NCBI GenBank assembly: GCA_036346405.1
Contig: CM070553.1
Span: forward strand, 73,906,976-73,970,975
Origin: Phyllostachys edulis
Lineage: Eukaryota; Streptophyta; Magnoliopsida; Poales; Poaceae
DNA length: 64,000 nucleotides
Reading direction: 5' to 3'
Shown: positions 46,771 to 55,498 of the stretch, one piece after another
Layout: each line of letters starts with the position of its first letter
Numbering within the stretch: the first letter of the stretch is position 1
Notes under the pieces: model-generated
Database searches by the model: none
The model's input: the letters and a program-made list of their open reading frames with translations, nothing else
What the model was told of the DNA's origin: nothing
Translations under genes and position numbers: made by a program

Positions 46771-47299
46771 TGGTATCAGAGCATTAGGTACTAACCTAGC
46801 TCGTTCCTTCCATCGCCATCCCCGTGCGCCGTAGTTCCTTCAAACACTGCTAGCGCCATCCGATAAATGAAATCGACTGGCCTTGCCACCATGAAGTTGC
46901 CAACTCTGAAGAGTCACATCATCGCGCAGTCGCCCGCTCTGAAGAGCCGACGCGATCAAACTCGGCGCCTCCCGCCATCGATGCGCCCGAGCAGCGACCT
47001 CATGGCAAAGCCGGTAGTCACCGCTGGTCGTGACAAGTTTACGCGGCGATTGGGCGACGCCCGTCTTCGGTCTCGCGATTGGTGGGTCGCTCCTGCCGCC
47101 GCCACCGCTTGGTAGGGGGAACCCTAAGTTCCCTCGTGAGCGTCTCCCGTGTGGTAGGAGTTTGAGTGGACTAATGGCCCGGTAGAAAAGGAGTTCAAAA
47201 AAAATCCCAAAAAAAACACGATGGTACATCGATCTAGCGCGCGGCGAATCGCGCCTTTGTTAGACTTCGTTGCCTTGGTCGCCGCGTCGTCAAGCACCG

Positions 47300-50200
47300 C
47301 CTACCAATGGCTTCCGTTCCATCCGCTGCGATCCCATTCTCGGGAACAAAGCTTAATGGGATGAACTATAGGTTGTGGTCTTCGCTCATGGAGACCACGC
47401 TTGATGGTCTCCGCCTCTAGGGACATATTCTTTTGGTACTGACCTTGTCATGCTGTCGTCAGATTCGACCTCTCCTAGGCGACCTATACGCATCTCCTCT
47501 GAAGATGAGGCGCCAAGAAGGAGGCGAGGCGCCCTTGGCTTGATGAGGCCTTCGTTATGCCATAGATGCCTTTGGTATTTGGTGTCTTGATGAGGTCGTG
47601 TTGAGCCATCTGGTGGTCGGCGTCGACGACTCCATCGGCTAGACATTGTTGTCTCTGCGTGCTACTCGTCGATTTGGGAGTACTTGCGCGGCGATACCCG
47701 TGAGCGGCGATGCTCGGTTCTTTTCGCCGGCATGAGTTGGAGACGCAACGCTAGGAGGACTCCTCTGTTGGCGACTTCTTCCGAGCCTGGCGGTCTCTTG
47801 CGCTAGTTGGGCCAGTGGCTTCTCGGCTCTGCTAGAGTGTTATCAAGTCGCGGCGGATCGTGATCGCCGCTTTTATGACTTCGTCTGCGGCTTTGCCTGA
47901 AGTTTAAGCTTTGTCAGAGCTCAAGCTTTAGTCGCTTCGCCTGGCAACCGATAGTCATTGAGGCTCTTTTGACGCTTCGTCTTTGAGGAGTTTCGCCGTG
48001 GAGTTAGCGGCCTGATTTGTTCTGGTGCATACATGCTACCCTTTATTCTTCGACTACAAGCGGTTCTGTTTTGACTATAGTCTATCCTCAGGTGTCTATT
48101 TCCGCTCCTGTTTTTGTACCCACTGGGGTTCAGTGCAATTATTGCAAGAACTTTGGGCACGACTATTAGTGTTGTGCGCGGTAAAAAGAACAAAATGCGT
48201 GGGGTTGGGCGCTCAAGGCGAGAGGCCCTTCCTTGATAGGAGGGCAGAACCCGGCATGACCCGACCGCGTCGAGACCTTCTCGGCGTGGTGACTATTCGG
48301 CGATTCTGCAGGCTCTACCCGATAGCTCTCTCACAGCTCAACAAGTTCTGCTAGTCTAGCTCAGACATCTCCAGGTACTTCTTGGATTCTGGATTCTGGT
48401 GCCTCTTTCCACATGGCACCGGACTCCATATCTCTCGCTTGATGGGACCTCTTGTTTTCCTATCTCTGTTCGACACGACTAACGACACTCCTTTGTTTGT
48501 CGGTTTGTCGGGACACTCTTTTATCCGCAAACTTTTACATTCCATTGTTTCCAATGTTCCCCAGCTTACCATGCAGCTTCTCTCGGTGGGTCAGCTCACC
48601 GATCTCTGTAGGGTTGGTTTTGACTCTCACACCTGTTTCATCCAGGATCAATAGACAGGGACGGTACTTGGGACTGGCCGACGCCTCCGCTGCGTCAGGG
48701 TCTCTACATCCTTGATCGCCTCCACCTTCTGTCCACTTAAGTTGCTCCTGTCACCTCTGTCTTCTTCCACCGCCACTGCTGCCACCACCTCTGGCGTCTT
48801 TGCGTAGTGGCATCACCGTTTAGGTCACTTGTGTGGGTCCCGTCTTTCTTCATTAGTTAAATCGGGTGTTCTTGGGCGTATTCTTTGTTGACACGGCCAT
48901 GTTTTGTCGAGGTTATGGTAGGCAGCGGCTACAACTTCCTTATCATTCTAGTGAGTCCTTATCTTCTCGTCCTTTTGACTTAGTTCATTCAGATGTATGG
49001 GGACCCGCGCCTATTATCTCTAAAGGCGGACATAAACTTTATGTGATCTTCATTGATGATTATTCCCGTTTTATGTGGATTTTCCATATGTCTAATTGTG
49101 GTCAGTTTCTTGCGATCTATCATAGCTTTGCAAAGATGGTTCATACTCAGTTTGATTCTCCCATCTGTACTTTCCGTTGTGATTCTGCTAGCGAGTACTG
49201 TTCTGGCGCTTTTAGACAATTTCTTTCTGAGCAAGGCACTCTTTACCAGTCTTCCTGTCCTGATGCCTATGCTCAGAATGGGAATTCTTGGCATAAACAT
49301 CATCATCGATTGAGGCGCGCATTCTTCTCCTTGCCTCTCACACGTTCAATTACAGTTACGAAATTTGAAATTTGTTTCTCTTGTTGCATATCTCATCAAT
49401 ATGCAGCCTTCCACTGCTCTTAAGGGTATCAGTCCTATAGAGTGTCTTTACTCTCGAGCCCCCCAGTACACTCGCCTTCGTGTTTTTGGCTATATTTGTT
49501 TTGTTCTGCTGCAGCCTCGTGAACGCACTAAACTATCAGCCCAGTTAGTTGAGTGCGTGTTTCTTTGTTATAGTTCTGAGCATAAGGGTTATCGTTGCTG
49601 GGATCCTTCTGCTCGATGGATCAGGATTTCACGAGATGTTGTCTTTGACGAATCTTAACCTTTCTTCTATCGAGATTCGGCTTCTTCTGTTTCCACCGTT
49701 GAGTCGATTTTATGGTTCTCTTTCTAACTCTTCACCAATTTCTCCACTATCACAGTCTTCTCTGAGTGCATCTCTAGTGGTTTCATACATCTACCTCTGC
49801 CTCCGGTCTTTGCCTCATGCAAAGACCGCCTCTTGTTCCTGCAGCACCACCATCTCGTTTCTCTGGTATTCACTTCTCCAGGCGTCCTCATCCTTCACTA
49901 GTCTCCTCTCCTGGTATCTTGCCGACACCCATATCTGATCCTCCTGATGATGCTCCTTGTTACGTCCTTCGTGATCGAACATTCCTTCGACCTTCTGATT
50001 GTCTTGGATTTGCTCTGATAGCTCATGCTCTCTCTGTCACTGAGCCTAGTTCTTATTGTGAGGCTGCTCCTCATTTTGAGTGGCAGCTCGCTATGGCAGA
50101 GGAGCTTGATGCTCTTCGACGTCTGGAGACTTGGGATATTGTACCAAGACACATGTATGCTCGTCGATCACGTGCAAGTGGGTGTACAAGATTAAGACCC

Positions 50201-51480
50201 GGCTCGATGGTACTATCGGCGCTACAAGGCTTGTCTTGTGGCTCGTGGCTTTCAGCGAGAATGCAGTCGTGATTATGATGAGACTTTTGCTCTGTTGCCC
50301 AAATGACCCTTTATTCGCACTCTTGTTGCGGTTGCTTCGATCATGGTGGTCTATCTCTCGGTTTGGATGTTAAGAATGTCTTTTTAATGGTGTTTTGCAT
50401 GAGAGAGGTCTACATGCGGTAGTCACACTGGGTATTACTGTTCCCGATTAGCACGTCTGTCGTCTTCGACGTGCTCTTTATGGCCTCAACAGGCTCCTCG
50501 TACAGGTTTGCTCGTTTACCTCGATGATTCTTCTTTATCGGTTTCACTATCAGTTCTCATGATCCTGTTCTTTTTGTTCATGTCTTATTTTGGGGTCGGA
50601 CACTGCTTCTTCTGTATGTTGATGATATGCTCATCACTGGTGATGATTCCTCATTCATCACGTATGTGAAGAAGCATCTCAGTGAGTAGTTTTTGATGAC
50701 TGATCTTGGTTCTCTTACGTACTTTCTTGGGATTGAGGTCTCTTCCATGCCTGAGGGCTACTACCTCTCCCGGCGGATGTATGTCGAGGATCTTCTTGAT
50801 CGGTCGATCGGTGACACTTTCGCTTGAGACTCCCATGGAGTTATCCCTCTTGCCGTGCCGCGATGGTGATTTTCTTAAGGATCCTACTCGATATCGCCAT
50901 CTTGTTGGGAGTTTGGTGTACCTTGTGAGCACTCGTCACGATATTGCTTATCTTTGTTCATATCTTGAGTCGGTTTATGGCTCGTCCTACCCATCTTCAC
51001 TCGATCACCTTCTTCGTGTTTTTCGCTACTTGCGTGGGACTATCTCTCGTCGTTTGTTTTTCCTAGCTCTACCTCGATGCTGACTTGAGCGTACTCGTCG
51101 CGACTGGGCTAGTGATCTTTCGATCGTCGTTCTTTTACGCTTCTTGTGTTTTTCTTGGCTCCTCCTGATTGCACGGAAGACTAAAAGCTGCATCGCGATT
51201 CTGTTCGAGTGCGAGAGGTTGAGTTGAGAGCTATGGCGGCGATGATGCGAGAGGTTACTTGGTTGAGGTGGCTACTTGCGGATTTTGGAGTGCTTGTGAT
51301 GGGACCTATGACTCTTTTGTCTGACAGTACATGTGCTATCAGTATTGCTCGGGACCCAGTGAAGCATGAGCTCACTAAGCACATTGGTGTGGATGCTTCA
51401 TACACTCGCTCACAGTGTAGGAGGAGTACTTGCTTCTGATTTGTGCCATCTGAGATTCTGAGTTCTTGACTTCTTCACGG
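47300..51480 (+). pseudogene. Degenerate gag-pol of copia-4
   Basis: gag begins near 47,300 (FSGTKLNGMNYRLWSSLMET at about 47,338). The zinc knuckle CNYCKNFGHDY is at about 48,134-48,165 and the protease block DSGASFHMA at about 48,388-48,415. Integrase: PFDLVHSDVWGPAP (about 48,975-49,015), FIDDYSRFMWIF, and CDSASEYCSGAFRQFL (about 49,177-49,225), where the usual third catalytic region is disturbed after NGNSWHKH. The integrase C-terminal block WDPSARWIRISRDVVFDES ends at 49,658. The RT active site LLYVDDMLITGDD is at about 50,608-50,650. RNase H MREVTWLRWLL and CAISIARDP lie at about 51,250-51,360. Stops and frameshifts separate the blocks. Confidence 0.8.
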
Positions 51481-51551
51481 CCAGACTAGGGCACAACATT
51501 TGTATTTTCTCTCCAAACTTCGGTGTGTGTGATCCACCATGAGTTTAGAAG

Positions 51552-51665
51552 TGTTAGAATATAACTCTTTTGCATTTCCTTATTTGTATATGGAAACCCC
51601 CCTTGTACATCCCTATATATATTGCCCATTGGGCCCTCTTGAATATACACACAATATTCATAACA
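51552..51665 (+). repeat. 3' LTR of copia-4
   Basis: A 114-bp copy of the 5' LTR; ends ATTCATAACA, then the CTAAT duplicate. Confidence 0.95.
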
Positions 51666-51670
51666 CTAAT

Positions 51671-52870
51671 CACATCACACACGTGCTTTGCAGCAATTAG
51701 CATATCATCCACATATAGTAGTAGAAAAATAAATGAACCATCATCAAGGTGTCGAATATAAACACAACAGTCATACTCACATCGACTGTTGCCAATATGC
51801 AATATGTAGGAGTCAAAATGTTTGTACCACTGTCTTGGAGACTGCTTCAACTCATACAATGATTTCTTTAACTTGCATACCAGGTGCTGATTTTTCAGTT
51901 CAGTAAACCCTTTTGGCTGCTCCATGTAGATTTGCTCATCAAGATCACCATGCAAAAACGTTGTTTTCACATCCATCTGTTCCAAGTGCAAATCTCAACT
52001 GGCTACCAATGCAAGAACTGTCCTGATAGAAGTATGCCTCACAACCGGGGAGAATACCTCATCATAATCAATCCCCTTCTTTTGTGAGTACCCTTTTGCA
52101 ACTAATCGAGCCTTAAACTTTTCCCCTTCTTTTTCTGATACTGCAAGTTTTCGCTTGTAGACCCATTTGTACCCAATGGCTTTCTTATCCTTAAGAAGAT
52201 GAACTAGCTCCTAAGTTTGATTCTTCTGTGAATACTTCATTTCCTCTGTCATTGTAGTCATCCACTTATATTTCTCCTGGCTTGTAATAGCCTCCTGAAA
52301 ATTAGTTGGATCATCAGTACTAACAGTAAGAGCAAATGAAACATGATCTTCATATCCGAATCTCTTTGGAGCTTTCACATTAGTGCGTCGCTGTCTATCT
52401 TTTGCCAATTGAAAATTCTGCAAATCCTCTGAAGTGGAATCTAGAGGCAGTGTGTGTGAATTGTGAGTTCTTAAAATATGTTCTAACTCTACCTGCACTG
52501 TATTTAAACCTCCAATCTGATGTGCTACCTCCTCTTTGTTTTGTTGTAACATTGATTTCTCATCAAAGATAACATCCCTGCTCATCACCACCTTCTTTGA
52601 TGTCAGATCCCAAAGCTTGTACCCTTTAACACCTTTCTTGAAACCCAGAAAAATACACTTCGTTGATTTTGCATCAAGCTTCGACCTTTCATCAGCTGGT
52701 ATATGCATATTGGCTGGGCAACAAAAAATTCTTAGATCAGTAAAATCAACCGAATTACAAGTCCATACCTCATCTGCAACCTTACCACCTAAAGATGCAT
52801 GTGATCATCTGTTTATGAGATAGCACGCTATATTCACAGCCTTTGCCCAGAAACATTTAGGAAGCCCTGC
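51671..52870 (-). pseudogene. RT N-terminus and integrase C-terminus of copia-3
   Basis: RT: MDVKTTFLHGDLDEQIYMEQ (about 51,920-51,975) holds the first catalytic Asp and LLLYVDDMLIAAKHV (about 51,690-51,735) the second and third. Integrase C-terminal region: KCIFLGFKKGVKGYKLWD and SRDVIFDEK (52,550-52,670). At about 52,800-52,880 the post-core block (LNAGLPKCFWAKA, minus) appears immediately beside the GAG-pre-integrase end, so the DDE core is absent. Frames are open for about 145 and 165 codons. Confidence 0.85.
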
Positions 52871-52878
52871 ATTCAACC

Positions 52879-54345
52879 TCAAGCACCTTGCTCGTTCACA
52901 TTAGAGTATATATAATCAAGTATTCCTTCTATTTCATGTTTGCCACTTGAGAAGCTAACCTTAGACTGTTTTCCAATAACACAAAACTTACAGATACCTA
53001 ACTCGCAACTTTTAATTCCTACTAATAGGTTTCTCTCATTCAATTCCACCATCTCACGAACACTAAGATGGTCCAACCACATACGCCAAAGTTTTGCCAT
53101 ATCATTATGTGACTCCACTGAGCTGACTCCACCTACAACAGTGCTCCCTAGCAATATATAAATATTTCCAGCAGTTCTCCTACCCTTCATCACAATCAAT
53201 GCACATTTACAAAGTTTCATGGTTTCTTTATCGTTATCAGCTTTATAAGTAAGACCACTATTATGTAAGGAGCCTAGAGAGATCAGATTCTTTTTCAACC
53301 CTAGTATGTGCCTAACATCACGCATTGTTCTAACAATACCATCATATATCTTAATTTCAACTTCATCTATCCCGACAATACTATGGCATGTATCATCACC
53401 AAGGTAAACAGAATCAAAATTACCTGACCTATATGAAGTAAACCACTCCCTGTTAGGCGTGATGTGATACGAGCACTCCGAATCAAGAATCCATGCATCT
53501 ATCAACCGATCGTTTGAAACTGAGAGAACATCTGCATCGCTGCTATCTGAGTCATCTTTCCTAGCTACATTGACAGTCTTGTCATCACGCTTCCTACCAT
53601 TCTGTTCTTTCAATTTTGGACAATCCCTCGTCATATACCCCATCTCCTTGCACTTATAGCATTCGATATTCTTTCTGCTCCTTGACTTTGATCTGGATTT
53701 ATGCCTTCCAGATCTCTCCTTGTCTTGTTTCCTTCCACGATCACTCTTCATATACAAACTATCACCCTGAGAGCTCTCCCACGCGTTCAGCTTCCGTTGA
53801 TTATGCGCCAAGAGGGCCGCGGTAATCTCATCAACCTTGATAGTATCTTTCCGGTATGTCAGAGTGCTGATCAAGTGTTCATAGGAAGGTGGCAATGAAC
53901 ACAATATAATAATCGCCTTGTCTTCATCTGCGATCTTCACCTCCACCTCCAGACGCCCTAGATCAGTGATCACCTGATTGAAGACATTACATGTTGTGCA
54001 AGATAAGAACCCTCCTGCATCTTTAGCCCGTACAACCTTTGTTTTAGATACAGCTTGTTCGTCAGGGATTTGGACATAAACTGAGTCTACAACTTGTCCC
54101 AGATTTCTTTCGGCGAGGTCATATCCATCACATGATACATGACCTGATCCGAAAGACACAACCGTATGATCGCGGCTGCCTGCTCCTTCAACTCCTCCCA
54201 ATCATCATCCTCCGCGCCGGCAGCCGCACAACCCTTTGGAACAACCCTCATCAAGCAAAGCGGACCCTTCGCCTCGTCGCCACAATCCGAAGTGACCAGT
54301 CCCGTTGAACTTCACCACTTCGAATCTGGCACTAGGCATCGCCAT
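52879..54345 (-). pseudogene. gag, protease and GAG-pre-integrase of copia-3
   Basis: The likely start ATG is at 54,343-54,345 (minus; MAMPSARFEV), with a frame change before the 440-codon frame 54,201-52,879. Features: gag helices (LCSLPPSYEHLISTLTY), Arg/Ser/Lys-rich linker, zinc knuckle CYKCKEMGYMTRDCP (about 53,630-53,672), protease WILDSECSYHITPNREWF (about 53,440-53,500; DSE replaces DSG) and GAG-pre-integrase ending CKFCVIGKQSKV (about 52,960). A gag segment between the N-terminal part and NVFNQVITDLGRLEV (about 53,950) looks shortened. The frame runs without a stop across three domains, the longest open frame in the window, but the Gly-to-Glu change in the protease site argues against function. 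Confidence 0.85.
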
Positions 54346-54355
54346 CTCAACCCCA

Positions 54356-55105
54356 CTCTGATACCAATTGTTGGAATCGGCGACAACCCTTTGCGCGAGA
54401 GAACAATCACAGCAAGCACAAAAGAGACGAGAATTTGTTTACGAGGTTCGGCAAAGCCCATGGATGTCACGGCGTCGCCTAGGCGTCCCGGCGGTGCAGA
54501 GCAGACGCCGCGGTTGCTCGCCTCACCTTGGCCATCTCCGACCGCGTCATCGCGCGACGCCGGCCCTGTACTCCATCTCCTCTCCTCTCCCTCCCGGCCG
54601 GCCGCCACTCCTGGCGTCCTGCTGCGGATCTCGCCTCTCTTGCTCGGATCCGGCAGGACGGAGTCGCCGCGTGGAGAGGGAGAGGAAGCGAGGAGGCGGG
54701 AGGGGGAGCCTGGCCAGCCGGGATGGAGAGAGGAGGGAGCAGAGCCTCGCTGGAGAGAGAGGGAGGGCGGGAGGAGCCCGAGCGAGGGACAGGGGAGGGG
54801 AGGCGGTGAGCGCATTGTGTGGGCAGCGAGGGAAAGTGGGCATTGGGGGGCAATGGGCACCGAAAGCAATGGATTTTCTGCTCCCATGTATTTATGTATT
54901 GACTGTTGCTACTTGCTAGTTATAGAATTGTAGTTGCTACTTAGTTCGATTTGCCTCACCTAGAGGACGACTAGGCGCTCGCCTGGACGACTAGGCGTCC
55001 TGGCGTCCCTGAGGCGCCGTGGTCGCCAAGGTCGCCGTGACAACCTTGGCAAAGCTTACATCCCTGGGAGCCGAATTGCGGCGGCTCTGTCCGTATAAGG
55101 AGTTT
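54356..55105 (-). repeat. PBS and remnant 5' LTR of copia-3
   Basis: The PBS on the minus strand reads TTGGTATCAGAGTGG (54,355-54,369). LTR sequence 54,369-54,456 resumes at 55,046-55,105 after the inserted transposon and stops at GGAGTTT, where the 3' LTR continues for about 300 bases. The truncation removes the promoter-bearing end of this LTR. Confidence 0.8.
54457..55045. mobile_element. Small GC-rich TIR transposon inserted in copia-3 LTR
   Basis: About 589 bp absent from the other LTR. It is flanked by TTCGGCAAAG (54,447-54,456) and TTGGCAAAG (55,046-55,054), an 8-10 bp direct repeat of LTR sequence. Near its ends lie inverted copies GGATGTCACGGCG (54,462-54,474) and CGCCGTGACAACC (55,033-55,045). 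Subterminal CGCCTAGGCGTC and GACTAGGCGTCC motifs recur. The TSD length fits hAT or Mutator-like elements; I cannot decide. No transposase is present. Long open frames on both strands (up to about 255 codons) reflect high GC without stops and have no recognisable domain. Confidence 0.65.
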
Positions 55106-55494
55106 GGTGCCACTCTTCTAGATCTAGCATGGTATCAGAGCCTAGGGTTAGGGTTAGGGCCTACACCTGGTGAGGAGAGAAATTGGGAACATGCATGTAA
55201 GCTTCCCTTGATCAGTGTGCTTTGTTCTTATTATCCACATCTGACTGTTGAATTCAATGTACATAAGTGGGGTTTCCATGGGATCCCCCCATTTACCTTG
55301 ATCCTTGAATGCTTTGGTTTACATCTAAAAATATTCTTGTTGACCTCACCATACAATACATGTGTCAATAAACCAAAGTAAATCTGAAAACACAGTGCGG
55401 ACCTTATTCTTGTCTATATGAATGGGAATGTCTTGGAAGCAAGTATTGTGCTAGCTAACACAATCCATTGTGTTTTTGGATCATTTTTCTCCAG
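55106..55494 (+). other. Retroelement stub and remaining intron before coding exon 2
   Basis: 55,106-55,142 ends ATCTAGCATGGTATCAGAGCC, an LTR-end-plus-PBS-like stub unrelated to copia-3's LTR. A short GGGTTAGGGTTAGGG run follows at about 55,144-55,159. From about 55,180 the sequence is AT-rich and ends in a polypyrimidine tract and CAG acceptor at 55,494. No gene is seen. Confidence 0.6.
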
Positions 55495-55498
55495 ATCT

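Larger units (their letters stand above)
46659..51665 (+). mobile_element. Ty1/copia element copia-4, nested in copia-3 RT
   Basis: 5' LTR 46,659-46,770 and 3' LTR 51,552-51,665 (112 and 114 bp; TGTTAGAATA..ATTCATAACA). Perfect CTAAT target duplications at 46,654-46,658 and 51,666-51,670. PBS TGGTATCAGAGC begins at 46,771. It is 5,007 bp long and in the same orientation as the transporter gene. LTRs and internal sequence resemble copia-1, including the GATCCACCxTGAGTTT block before the 3' LTR. It lies between the RT catalytic block and the next RT block of copia-3. Confidence 0.95.
45271..55105 (-). mobile_element. Ty1/copia element copia-3, host of copia-4 and a TIR transposon
   Basis: A minus-strand copia element. 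3' LTR 45,271-45,707; RNase H to gag read 45,746 to 54,345; PBS at about 54,356-54,368; remnant 5' LTR 54,369-55,105. Copia-4 (46,659-51,665) splits RT, and a small transposon (about 54,457-55,045) splits the 5' LTR. The outer (U3) part of the 5' LTR, about 300 of 437 bases, is missing. It begins three bases after the target duplicate of copia-1, in the opposite orientation. Integrase has lost its catalytic core. Confidence 0.85.
33129..55494 (+). other. Inferred first intron of the GONST1-like gene (about 22.4 kb, TE-filled)
   Basis: Donor GTGAGC at 33,129; acceptor TTTTTCTCCAG at 55,494. About 1.6 kb at the left (33,129-34,705) and about 0.35 kb at the right (55,143-55,494) look like ordinary AT-rich intron; the rest is copia-1 to copia-4 and a small DNA transposon. 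The ancestral intron would have been roughly 2 kb. 33,129-34,705 contains no gene that I can recognise; a G homopolymer sits at about 33,359-33,370. Confidence 0.5.

Noticed and set aside
54166..54933. 255-codon open frame, and frames on the opposite strand
   Set aside because: It spans copia-3 gag antisense, LTR and a GC-rich transposon; composition explains the lack of stops.
55144..55159. Telomere-like GGGTTAGGGTTAGGG
   Set aside because: Only about two to three units, not the plant TTTAGGG repeat, and next to an LTR/PBS stub; likely coincidental.
55418..55498. Upstream in-frame ATG extending the transporter by 27 residues
   Set aside because: It lies before a strong polypyrimidine tract and CAG acceptor at 55,494, and the extension has no family resemblance; the ATG at 55,499 fits the GONST1 N-terminus.
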